Positions 1-7,291 of a stretch of 64,000 bases of DNA are shown piece after piece. How positions within the stretch are numbered: position 1 is the stretch's first letter; each line of letters opens with the position of its first letter. Origin of the DNA: Sphingobium psychrophilum. GTDB lineage: Bacteria; Pseudomonadota; Alphaproteobacteria; Sphingomonadales; Sphingomonadaceae. The translations under genes were made by a program, and so were the position numbers. The notes under the pieces are model-generated. The model was not told the DNA's origin and did no database searches. It worked only from the letters and a program-made list of their open reading frames with translations. The stretch covers positions 1 to 64,000 of the forward strand of contig NZ_JABBFV010000007.1 in NCBI RefSeq assembly GCF_012927105.1, in the 5' to 3' direction.

Positions 1-14
1 GATCAATGACGACA

Positions 15-56
15 ACGATATGAAGAGGGCCCCGATCGGGGCCCTCTTCATATCGT
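15..56. terminator. 42-bp perfect palindrome, probable bidirectional terminator
   Basis: The two 21-nt arms are exact reverse complements with the axis between bases 35 and 36, so either strand can fold into a GC-cored hairpin with A/T-rich ends. The glycosyltransferase gene fragment on the minus strand ends about ten bases away, so the hairpin probably stops its transcription. It may also serve a gene entering from the left outside the window. There is no long T tract, so terminator function is inferred from position and symmetry. Confidence 0.6.
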
Positions 57-60
57 CAGG

Positions 61-122
61 CCCGCATCACAGTGGCCTACTTTTACTCCGCCCCGATGGC
101 CTGGAATCTGACCGCCGTTGAC
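61..122. mobile_element. Possible insertion-sequence terminus fused to the glycosyltransferase gene
   Basis: Read on the minus strand, the glycosyltransferase frame stops matching its family just before a segment that begins TGTCAACGGCGG and contains GTAAAAGTAGGCCA. A terminus beginning with TGTCA and carrying a repeated AAAAGT-GGCCA motif resembles IS21-family ends as I remember them. Only about 60 bases remain and no transposase gene is present, so this is a remnant at best and the family assignment is uncertain. Confidence 0.3.
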
Positions 123-981
123 AGACTTCCTTACGCATGGCAGGAAGATCAGGCCCATCCCCTATCCAGCAAGCATCAAAGGCGATGCCTTTCCTATGAA
201 GAGTTACCAGCGTGGACAGCCAGTCGCGCGGCCCCTTCATCGCCGCAACGCGGCCTACATAGACGATCTTGAGTGGTGCGCCAGACAGGATACGCGTCTG
301 CTTGCGCGTTAACTCATCAAGGCTGATCTCATCGGTTCGTTGCGTATGCGTGTCATACGTACAGTGCGGTGCCGGCGCCGAACGTGCATAAAAATCGAAA
401 CTGTCTCCACCCTGAAGGAGTGCCACTGCACTCTTGCGCAGAATATAGCGTATGACCCCCTGGGTAACGGGCAAAATCGCTTCAGCCGCCACACGCTCGA
501 CAGGCGAGCCGACAAGCTTGGCCCTGATGATGGCGGGTTCAACCCGGTCGATCCAGGCTGCATATCGCCTCTTCTGCCTGATCGCCTCAATGGCGCCGAG
601 CGACGGCCAATCTCCAAGGATACTGCCTAAGGTGAAGCAAAGATGCTGATGTTGCGTAATCGCTTCACGCAGCTCATTGCGGACCGCACCAACATGGCGT
701 GCCATGTCGGTGGGGCGGTACGCCCATGGCAGCGCCCTTAACTCCACCCTGCCTTCCGCGACAAGCGCTTCCATATTGGTCCAGGCGTTGGAGCTTGCCC
801 CTTCTCCACCAGCCGGGCTCAGCACTCCATAATAAGAAATCTGCTTAAAATGCTTGCACCATTGTGCAATGCCAGCCGCGCTCTGCTCGTCGATCTCCAG
901 ACCATTTTGCCCCTCACGAAGGGCCACATGTGTTACAAGAAGCGCGGAATCTGCTTTTTCCACCATTTCATCCCCCGGCAA
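67..981 (-). pseudogene. Glycosyltransferase (GT4-like), 3'-truncated
   Basis: The 304-residue product has an N-terminal sugar-acceptor half and then the start of a GT-B donor domain (KIVYVGR near residues 238-244, GDGPDL near 274-279). Family members continue for roughly another 100 residues with the E-x7-E nucleotide-sugar motif. Here the sequence breaks near residue 286 into an arginine/serine-rich tail and stops, so the donor-binding half is missing. Such enzymes usually build exopolysaccharide or O-chain sugars. The break coincides with a candidate IS end. The protein is probably inactive and the gene a leftover of a polysaccharide cluster. The ATG at 981 is the first plausible start; the ATG five codons later is possible. 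Confidence 0.75.
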
Positions 982-1495
982 TGCGGCTTTCCTGCGTTAT
1001 CCGTTGTGGGTCAAGTAGACACTGTTTTTACGCCGCAGGCCATGTTTGGCGTCCGGCCTTACCGCTGAATTTTCCAGTCCCTTGATCGCTAGGCGACAAT
1101 CTATCAGCATGGCGCGATCACCTGTATCGCCCTTACTCAGATTAGGGCCAGATTAATGTGACAGGATTGAAACTTTGTTCGGCCTGAGATATTATTAAGA
1201 GATAAAATGGTCGTGCTTAGGAGAGATTTATGGACGGCACCTTGAAAGGGATGTTGTTCGGCGTTCCAATGTCTTTAGCGATCTGGCTATTTATCGGGCT
1301 TGGCGCATCTGCGCTCTCATAATCCATATTATTTATATCCATCAACGAGATAAGACATTTATTATATTCGGTTCTGCCATTTGATCTGCCGATCATCGCC
1401 CTACCTGCCCTTTGATCGATAAAATGATGTTTGGAATAGGGGCACGACTGCCACATTTTGTAGGTGGATAATCTGGCGTCATTCTGGTTTGCTTG
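982..1495. other. AT-richer gap around the small ORF
   Basis: Apart from the 30-codon ORF at 1230-1322 I see no gene here. The stretch is noticeably lower in GC than the core genes to the right, which fits foreign or decayed DNA. The bases just before the small ORF are AT-rich and could hold its promoter, but I cannot assign clear -35 and -10 boxes. Confidence 0.5.
1230..1322 (+). CDS. Small single-pass membrane peptide (30 aa)
   Basis: The ORF starts at ATG 1230, about six bases after an AGGAGAG ribosome-binding site, and encodes 30 residues ending in TAA. A short polar start (MDGTLKG) is followed by one hydrophobic stretch (MSLAIWLFIGLGASAL) long enough to span the membrane. The good Shine-Dalgarno sequence and compact membrane-peptide composition argue that it is real. 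Its function is unknown; position beside a polysaccharide glycosyltransferase remnant is the only context. It is too short for standard ORF calling, so it is probably missed in annotations. Confidence 0.5.
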   Translation: MDGTLKGMLFGVPMSLAIWLFIGLGASALS

Positions 1496-1749
1496 GTACG
1501 CCTCCGTTGAGAGTCGCCTTTCCCCGGGCTTGATAGACCGCTTTTAAGTTTTCTCATGAGAGTGGTCGTAGGAGCGGTTTTGTGGGTCAGATCACGGTTT
1601 TCGGCGGGCCTGAGCGTCGTCGACGCTGGCGTGAGGACGAGCGGGCGAAGATTTTGGCGGAGGCATCCACGCGCGGTGCCTGCGTGGTACAGGTAGCCCG
1701 GCAGTATGATGTGTCGACGCATTGGTCTACACTTGGCGCCGCAAAGCTG
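1496..1749 (+). repeat. Left arm of about 255-bp inverted repeat (second IS66 left end)
   Basis: This arm begins GTACGCCTCCGTTGAGAGTC and matches the reverse complement of 2882-3136 with scattered substitutions and one missing G (GTCGACGC here, GTCGACGGC in the other arm). The 254- and 255-nt arm lengths agree with that single deletion. The point changes show the two copies have diverged since duplication or come from different source copies. Confidence 0.85.
1582..1749 (+). pseudogene. tnpA: IS66 TnpA (Orf1) N-terminal fragment, frameshifted
   Basis: The frame opens MGQITVFGGPERRRRWRED and is nearly identical to the first ~55 residues of the intact TnpA at 2691-3050, but in opposite orientation. 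One missing base after the DVST residues shifts the frame. The repeat itself ends at 1749 and the read-through continues only to a stop at 1776. It is a dead fragment that marks the second IS66 end. Confidence 0.8.
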
Positions 1750-1822
1750 GACACCTCGAAAAACTCTGGCGTTTGATAGGTCCGCATCCGATAGCCGCCG
1801 CGAGTTGTCGCGGTGCCGGGGT

Positions 1823-2694
1823 TCAGGCGGCGATTTCTTCGGGGGCCTGCTGCTGAGCAGCTTCCCAATGCCAAGGGAGGAGTTTGTGAAGGCGGTTTTG
1901 TGGGATGTCGGCGATCCGGGCGAGGACGTCGGTGAACCAGGCGAGCGGATCGACGTCGTTGAGCCGTGCCGTGCCGTGCCGAACAGGCTGAACATCATCG
2001 CGGCGCGCTGGCCGCCACGGTCTGAGCCCACGAACAGCGAAGTTTTCCTTCCTCGAGCAACGCTGCGCAGTTGGCGCTCCGCGGCGTTGTTCGAGAGACA
2101 TATCCGGCCATCGGCGAGGAAGGTAGTGAAGCCCGCCCAGTCGTTCTGGAGGTAGGCGATGGCCTTGGCCACGGCATCGTGACGAGAGAGCTTGCTGCGC
2201 GTCTCGTGCATCCAGCCCTCCAGTTCGGCAACGATCGGAGCGGACAGCTCCTGACGAACGGCCAGGCGCTCGGCGGCAGGCTTGCCATTGATGCCGCGCT
2301 CGATGGCAAAGAGCTGATCGATGATTTCGAGCGCCTCGGTCGCCAACGGCGAGATGAGCGGCGCGGTACCCTTCTTCCTGCGCTTGAGCTGCTGCCTGCC
2401 CTCGAGCAGGCAAGCCATTGCGGAAGCAGATATCGCAACCGTCCCGTCCTTTGCGGCGGGCCACACAAAACGCCCCTTTTCCAAACGCTTTGAATATAAT
2501 GACATCCCGAGGCCGTCATGCCACAGAATTTTGCAAAGCGACCCGCTCCGGCCTTGGAAGACATACAGGTCGCCAGCGTGGACATCCTTGTTCAACGACT
2601 GCTGAACCTGCAAGGCCAGCGACCTCATTCCCCGGCGCATGTCTGTATGCCCCAGCGCGAGCCAGACCTTGCCGCCGCTCGGGACCGGGATCAT
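1823..2694 (-). pseudogene. IS66 TnpB fused in frame to the C-terminal part of transposase TnpC
   Basis: Residues 1 to about 99 are TnpB (MIPVPSGGKVWLALGHTDMR onward, including the DLYVFQGR motif). The frame then passes directly into the C-terminal region of TnpC (INGKPAAERLAVRQ, LSNNAAERQLR, GSDRGGQRAA). The N-terminal and middle parts of TnpC, with the first acidic catalytic residues, are deleted. Near 1970 an extra 5-bp CACGG repeat unit breaks the frame. The other frame finishes the normal IS66 ending (LNDVDPLAW, then PWHWEAAQQQAPEEIAA) at 1823. In the broken frame, translation would run on to 1393. The protein cannot catalyse transposition. Confidence 0.85.
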
Positions 2695-3050
2695 CGGATC
2701 AGCGCCTTCAGAACAGCGGCGGCCACATCGGGCGGCGCCGAAGCGAAGATGTTCACGCGGCGCCCGCCAGGCAAATCCACCACAACAGTTGGCGCCGATG
2801 GCAACGGGTAGCCGCCTGCCTCGTCAAGCACGACGGCTTCGAAGAAGCCGACCTCCGCCGACGCCGAAGCGTCCTGCACTGCAGCTTTGCGGCGCCAAGT
2901 GTAGACCAATGCCGTCGACACATCATACTGCCGGGCTACCTGTACCACGCAGGCACCGCGCGTGAATGCCTCCGCCAAAATCTTCGCCCACTCGTCATCA
3001 CGCCAGCGTCGACGACGCTCAGGCCCGCCGAAAACCGTGATCTGACCCAC
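2691..3050 (-). CDS. tnpA: IS66 family accessory protein TnpA (Orf1)
   Basis: The product is 119 residues, the normal length for IS66 Orf1. The N-terminal part has a helix-turn-helix-like region (ILAEAFTRGACVVQVARQYDVSTALVYTWRRK is the region at about residues 24-54, judged from spacing). The C-terminal half (VVVDLPGGRRVNIFASAPP) is typical of IS66 Orf1. The stop overlaps the TnpB start as ATGA, the usual IS66 coupling. It is the only intact reading frame of the element and has no partner transposase here. Confidence 0.85.
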   Translation of the reverse strand: MGQITVFGGPERRRRWRDDEWAKILAEAFTRGACVVQVARQYDVSTALVYTWRRKAAVQDASASAEVGFFEAVVLDEAGGYPLPSAPTVVVDLPGGRRVNIFASAPPDVAAAVLKALIR

Positions 3051-3121
3051 AAAACCGCTCCTACGACCACTCTCATGAGAGAACTTAAGAGCGGTCTATC
3101 ACACCCAGGGAAAGCCGACTC

Positions 3122-3645
3122 TCAACGGAGGCGTACTGCCAGAACATCCTCATGCTTGAGCTGCCGCGCGACGATCAGCGCCAGGCACTCCCTGCTGGCC
3201 TCGTCGATGATCGTCAAAATGCGGAACTTGCGCCCGTCATGCGTGCGCCCTTCGACGAAGTCGTAGGCCCATACATGACCTGGATATTCGGACCGCAGGC
3301 GGATACAGGATCCGTCGTTGAGCCATAGGCGTCCGCGCTTTGGCTGGCGCAGCGGAACCTTCAGCCCCTCACGTCGCCAGATCCGCTCGACCCGTTTATG
3401 GTTCAACGTCCATCCCGCATGGCACAGCAATGCCGTCACCCGGCGGTAGCCATAGCGACCATATTGCTTCGCCAACGCGATGATATCCTCCGTCAGCGCC
3501 TGCTCGTCATCCGCCCCGCGCGGCACCTTGCGCTGCGTCGATCGATGCTGTCCCAGCACCCGGCAGATCCGTCGCTCGGACACCCGAAGCGCTCGTCGCA
3601 CATGATCGATACAGCGTCGCCGCCGCGCGGGGCTCAGAAGTTTAG
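3122..3645 (-). pseudogene. IS3-family transposase OrfB, truncated by IS66 end
   Basis: The frame runs from LLSPARRRRC near 3645 through VSERRICRVLGQHRSTQRK to HVWAYDFVEGRTHDGRKFRI, the start of the rve integrase core with the first catalytic Asp (DFV). It stops after KHEDVLAV, where the IS66 terminus GTACGCCTCC starts. The second Asp and the Glu of the DDE triad are therefore missing. Normal OrfB is about 270-280 residues. It would have been made by frameshifting from OrfA. Confidence 0.85.
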
Positions 3646-4036
3646 CTGCGCTGGACTACGTCTCCCCTGGCCGCCTCCTGCAGGATCAGCTTGTCCAATG
3701 TCAGGTCGGAGATCGCCCGGCGCAAACGCAGGTTCTCCTTCTCCAGATCGTTGGCTACGCCGCCCTTCGGGTCATCCGCCGAGCCTGGTCTGTCTTGAGG
3801 CCGCCATATTCCTTGCGCCAGCGATAATAAGTCTGCTCGCTGACCGCGATCCGCCAGCACGCCTCGGCCGTGCTCGCGCCCTGCGCCAGCACGATCTCAA
3901 CTTCACGCAGCTTGCCGATAATCTCTTCAGGCTTGTGCTTCTTGCTCGGCATTCATCTTCCCTTTCGTGGTCCAGACCATCATAGTCTCCGGGCCACTCA
4001 GCAGGGGGCAGATCAGCTTTTACCCCCAATTTTACC
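3137..4036 (-). mobile_element. Remnant of an IS3-family insertion sequence
   Basis: OrfA and OrfB lie in the usual order on the minus strand. The right boundary in this map is placed by eye near the TTTTACCCCC / TTTTACCCC sequence around 4018-4036. The left side is cut by the IS66 sequence, so the IS3 element was there first. Both reading frames are broken and no second terminal repeat remains. Confidence 0.7.
3642..3952 (-). pseudogene. IS3-family OrfA, disrupted by a short insertion
   Basis: The start MPSKKHKPEEIIGKLREVE and the helix-turn-helix (ASTAEACWRIAVSEQTYYRWRKEYGG region) are a normal OrfA. After QARRM the frame meets about 20 extra bases (around 3752-3772) and stops. The expected continuation DLEKENLRLRRAISDLTLDK resumes in another frame and ends at 3642. 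Unbroken OrfA proteins are about 88-100 residues, so this gene is inactive. Confidence 0.8.
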
Positions 4037-4092
4037 CCGAGTCGCGCGCAACATTGTGAAACGTCGTGCTACGATCTGAATAAATATCGGCC

Positions 4093-4121
4093 AATAAACC
4101 CTTAAAATTGCAGGGTTTATT
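4093..4121 (-). terminator. Probable terminator downstream of tRNA-Ile2
   Basis: AATAAACCCT (4093-4102) and AGGGTTTATT (4112-4121) are a perfect 10-bp inverted repeat with a 9-nt loop. On the minus strand it lies about 30 bases after the tRNA 3' end, with T-rich sequence in the 3' arm. It is well placed to end the tRNA transcript. Confidence 0.6.
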
Positions 4122-4151
4122 GATACATATGTGCTCTATGAATTGAAGCGT

Positions 4152-4228
4152 TGGTGGGCCCGGCAGGACTTGAACCCGCAACCTAGCCGTTATGAGCGGC
4201 CAGCTCTAACCAGTTGAGCTACAGGCCC
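4152..4228 (-). tRNA. tRNA with CAT anticodon, probably tRNA-Ile2
   Basis: A complete 77-nt cloverleaf with encoded CCA folds on the minus strand. The acceptor stem is GGGCCTG/CGGGCCC, the T arm GCGGG-TTCAAGT-CCTGC, and the anticodon loop CTCATAA with CAT at 4192-4194. CAT could mean elongator Met or Ile2. The acceptor pairs C4-G69 and C5-G68 are those used by the lysidine synthetase TilS to recognise Ile2 in E. coli, so I favour Ile2, which would read AUA after C34 is converted to lysidine. Its 3' end faces the IS-rich region. Confidence 0.9.
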
Positions 4229-4252
4229 CACCTGCGCTGCCGATAGGCAGCA

Positions 4253-5290
4253 TCACGCCGCTTGGCAAGCCCGTCCCCGCACAGGGACTGCGGCAATGAG
4301 TTGATCGAGGTTGGCGGCGGTAACGCCGCGGCGGGCCAGATGCGCCAGCACGCCGTCCCACCAGCGGTAAAAGGCAGTCCGATCACCCTCATTACGGACA
4401 TAAGGCGTATGTCCAGGCTCCAGCGTGGGGGAATGGAAGCTGAAATTCAGCACGCGCATGCCCTCATCAATCAGCGCGTCGATCGCCGATATCGCCTCAT
4501 GCAGCGGCACGCCTTCGGGGGTCAGCGGGATACGGCTGAGCATCCGGGCGCGCGACAGCGCGCCCGCCAGCGGCCCCATCGCTTGGGCGGCGCGGTACAG
4601 ACGCTCCCCGCCGCCGCGCAGCAATCCGGCAAAGGCGGTGGACAACGGCAGTTCGATAAGCGACCGGGTAGGCCCCGCCCAATAGGGATGTTGCGGCAGG
4701 CCATGGAAATCGGGGCCATGCTGGTGGCTGTAATCGAACCGACTACGCACCGAACTGTCGAGGCGAAAACCCGCCTCCTCCAGCAAGCGAGCGCTGCTGA
4801 CGCCAACACCATAGCGCCCAGCGCGATAGGCGATGGGGCGGCGGCCGAACCGCTCCTCGATGCGCTGGCACAGTGCCTCCAGCTTGGCGCGCTCGACCGT
4901 TTCGGGCAGGAAGCCGACATAGCTGTTGGCGGCGTTCACATCCTCGACATGCGGCGGATTGACCCAGGGGTGGAGATGCGCGCCGATATCGGCCGCGCCA
5001 TCGCTGAGCCATTGTCCCATCATCACGGCGGCGGCATCGCTGTCGATAACCGGATAATCGGTAACATAAATAGGCTTGACCCCGGCGGCCGCGAAATAGG
5101 CCTGGCCGCGCGCCATGCCCGCCAGCGCAGTGACGCGATTGCTGGTGCGGCTGAAGGGCGCATCCCAGTCAAACTCTTCCTCGGTATCGACGAACAGCGT
5201 GAAACGGGTGCCAAAGGCGGGGTCGAGGGCGATCATGTCCTGCGCCAGCGGCGGCTGGAGCAGATTGCCATCATGAGGTTGAACGGTCAT
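4253..5290 (-). CDS. WalW-like polysaccharide deacetylase family protein
   Basis: The 345-residue protein has no obvious signal peptide. It contains the acidic metal-site strand (FTLFVDTEEEFDW, residues 31-42) and the histidine motif DIGAHLHPW in a NodB-like barrel. Close relatives in sphingomonads are annotated WalW or polysaccharide deacetylase and lie in surface-polysaccharide regions. Its exact substrate is unknown. It is the downstream partner of the histidine kinase gene on the same strand (about 75 bases apart). A 9-bp hairpin directly before the start encloses the ribosome-binding site. Confidence 0.8.
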   Translation of the reverse strand: MTVQPHDGNLLQPPLAQDMIALDPAFGTRFTLFVDTEEEFDWDAPFSRTSNRVTALAGMARGQAYFAAAGVKPIYVTDYPVIDSDAAAVMMGQWLSDGAADIGAHLHPWVNPPHVEDVNAANSYVGFLPETVERAKLEALCQRIEERFGRRPIAYRAGRYGVGVSSARLLEEAGFRLDSSVRSRFDYSHQHGPDFHGLPQHPYWAGPTRSLIELPLSTAFAGLLRGGGERLYRAAQAMGPLAGALSRARMLSRIPLTPEGVPLHEAISAIDALIDEGMRVLNFSFHSPTLEPGHTPYVRNEGDRTAFYRWWDGVLAHLARRGVTAANLDQLIAAVPVRGRACQAA

Positions 5291-5297
5291 GTCGCAT

Positions 5298-5324
5298 CCC
5301 TATCGCCCAATGGTTGCGATAGGG
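5298..5324 (-). promoter_or_regulatory. Hairpin enclosing the ribosome-binding site of the deacetylase gene
   Basis: On the minus strand CCCTATCGC and GCGATAGGG form a perfect 9-bp stem with a 9-nt loop. The 3' arm contains the only good Shine-Dalgarno candidate (AGGG), seven bases before the ATG at 5290. Folding would hide the ribosome-binding site, so translation may depend on coupling, temperature or a factor that opens the stem. It could instead be a weak terminator for the kinase gene, but no T tract follows. Confidence 0.45.
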
Positions 5325-5364
5325 TTTCCTGCCCCCCTTCAGACTTGGCTTCAGGCCTGGCCCG

Positions 5365-7155
5365 TCAGGCGTGATCGGCCAGACCGCTGGCGACCGCGAC
5401 CGCGGGGATGGTGAGCAACAGCCGCCCCGGTTCGATCGTCAGTCCGCCACCGCATGTTGCAGCCAGACCGCGGATCAGCCGCAGCGAAAAGCCCAGGCCC
5501 AGCAAAGGGCCATCGACCCAATCGCCGCTGGAATCATAGCCGGGATCGAGCAGTTGCGCCTCGTCCATGCCGATCAACGTGGAGGGACGATCGATGGCGA
5601 AGGCGACGCGCCCGGCCGCGCCGTCCGGCTGGAACCAGCAGGCGCCGGTCACCGCTTCGGCGGCGGGCGCGACCGAAATGGCGGTGCGCAGCAGATGCTG
5701 CACCATCCGTTCGCCCTGCACCGGATCGATCCGCACCTGCGGCAGTCCGGGCGCGACAGCGATGTCGATATCAATGGCGCTTTGGTCGCGGAAGCGTGTG
5801 GCGACCTGCGTAATCAGCAGCGCCGGATCGATCAGCTGAGGCATAGTCGCGCCGTCGCCGCGGGATACCCTGGCCGCCAGATCCAGATCGTCGAACGCCG
5901 CGAGCAGGTGGCGCGCATCGACCGCGATCTTGCCCGCCATGTCGCGATACTGGATGCCGGCCGCACCGAACAGTTCCTGCTCGATGATCTCGGCAAAGCC
6001 CAATATGGCGTTCAGGGGCGTGCGCAATTCATGGACAAGTTGTCGCAGCGAGTCGGCCGACAGCCCGGCAATGGCCATCGCCGCAGGCTTGGGTTCGCTC
6101 GCGACTTCGTGCAGGAACGGGCGACGCGCCTGTCCACGATAGCCTTGGAAACGGCCTGAGCGCGTGTCGAAAAACGGGGTTGCGGACAGACGCCACTCGC
6201 CCGCCATGGCCCCGCCGACGATCGTATAGCGCCCATTTTGGAAGCCGCTGCGGCGTGCGAAGGCACCGGTGACATGGGCGTCGGGTCCGCTGCCGCCTTC
6301 GAGCGCGACATCGCCTAGCGTCAGGCCGATCAGCGCGGCGCGTGGTCCCTGGTCGATCCACAGGATGATGCCCTCTGCATCGGTTTCGAACGCGAAATCG
6401 CGGGGCGCGACCTCCCTGACCGGAAAAGTGTCGGCATTGGCGGCCTCCGGCGGCTTTCGCGTGCTGGTGTAGCGCGCGATCCGATCGACCAGGTTGCGAA
6501 TCTGACCTTCGTCGCCCGGCTGTGGGCGCAGCGGCGTCACCGTCGCGGATGCTTTTGGCTCGACCGGCAATGGGTCGGGTTCCGCCAGCATCTCCGGCGT
6601 CAGGATCATGTCGCTGTCGCCGACCATATCCTGCCGCGCTGTGGACAGCACCAGATCATGCGCGCCAAAGGCTTCGAGCGCCTGCCGGGTCGCCGGTCCG
6701 ATATCGCGCCGGCCGCGCAAGACACCCCGCGCCGTGGGCGTCAAATGCGGCAGCAGGTCGATCCAGGCCGCCTCCGGCAATTGCGCGCGCGCCGTGGCGG
6801 CGGCGGCGATCGAGGGCCGATCATTGGCGAAGAAGGCGACCAGGCTGGGCGAACGCAGGCGGCCACCCAGTTCCACGACGGTCGCGATTCGCTGCGTTTC
6901 GGTCAGTTGCGGCCGCAGGGCGGATAGCCGGTCAAGCAGCGCGCCACGCTCCGGCATGGCCATGGCGGGCCGATCCGGCCGATCCCGCTGAGCGAGCAGA
7001 TCGACACATTGACGCCACAACGTCACCGCGCCCAGCCCGCTACGGTCCTGCGCCGCCAGCACTGTCTGCATCAGATCGTCGAAACGCACCAAAATCCCCA
7101 AATCATGCGGGTTATCAGCCTGTGTCCCGCAGCGCACGGATACAGCCCCGATCAT
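5365..7155 (-). CDS. Sensor histidine kinase with degenerate ATPase domain
   Basis: The product is 596 residues from the ATG at 7155 (a GGAG lies nine bases upstream). A GTG at 7089, just before a conserved-looking RFDDLMQTVLA, with GGGG six bases upstream, is an equally good start. The N-terminal half is helical and cytosolic, followed by a PAS-like sensor region. The H-box LVHELRTPLNAILGF places the phospho-acceptor at about His375. The C-terminal ATPase region keeps a GLGFSLRLIRGLA block but lacks clear N and DxGxG motifs. It is divergent from the Lrp/AsnC gene. No partner response regulator is adjacent. Confidence 0.75.
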   Translation of the reverse strand: MIGAVSVRCGTQADNPHDLGILVRFDDLMQTVLAAQDRSGLGAVTLWRQCVDLLAQRDRPDRPAMAMPERGALLDRLSALRPQLTETQRIATVVELGGRLRSPSLVAFFANDRPSIAAAATARAQLPEAAWIDLLPHLTPTARGVLRGRRDIGPATRQALEAFGAHDLVLSTARQDMVGDSDMILTPEMLAEPDPLPVEPKASATVTPLRPQPGDEGQIRNLVDRIARYTSTRKPPEAANADTFPVREVAPRDFAFETDAEGIILWIDQGPRAALIGLTLGDVALEGGSGPDAHVTGAFARRSGFQNGRYTIVGGAMAGEWRLSATPFFDTRSGRFQGYRGQARRPFLHEVASEPKPAAMAIAGLSADSLRQLVHELRTPLNAILGFAEIIEQELFGAAGIQYRDMAGKIAVDARHLLAAFDDLDLAARVSRGDGATMPQLIDPALLITQVATRFRDQSAIDIDIAVAPGLPQVRIDPVQGERMVQHLLRTAISVAPAAEAVTGACWFQPDGAAGRVAFAIDRPSTLIGMDEAQLLDPGYDSSGDWVDGPLLGLGFSLRLIRGLAATCGGGLTIEPGRLLLTIPAVAVASGLADHA

Positions 7156-7291
7156 CGATAGGCGCTCCACGCGGAAAGGAAAAGGCCCCCATGCCGCGAA
7201 CGAAAGCGATCGTCGCATAGTGGGACAATTGCATTGCCCTGAAACATTATTATGATGGGTCGCATAAACAGGACAGGAAATAAGCGAAATA

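Larger units (their letters stand above)
1496..3136 (-). mobile_element. Defective IS66-family element with inverted copies of the same end
   Basis: The minus strand carries tnpA (intact), tnpB and a fused remnant of tnpC in the usual IS66 order. The far side is not the normal right end: bases 1496-1749 are an inverted, slightly diverged copy of 2882-3136, including the first part of tnpA. No matching target-site duplication is visible (tttgcttg on the left, tgccagaa on the right). The element is therefore a rearranged composite of at least two IS66 copies and has lost most of its transposase. Confidence 0.8.

Noticed and set aside
1393..1822. TnpB-TnpC frame reading on to 1393
   Set aside because: After the CACGG slippage the frame runs through unrelated sequence. 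The true TnpC end is at 1823 in another frame.
1488..3144. IS66 target-site duplication
   Set aside because: The 8-mers outside the two ends (tttgcttg and tgccagaa) do not match, so the boundaries are not a single clean insertion.
4152..4228. Elongator tRNA-Met
   Set aside because: The CAT anticodon alone is ambiguous, but the C4-G69 and C5-G68 acceptor pairs fit tRNA-Ile2 recognised by TilS better than Met. Not fully excluded.
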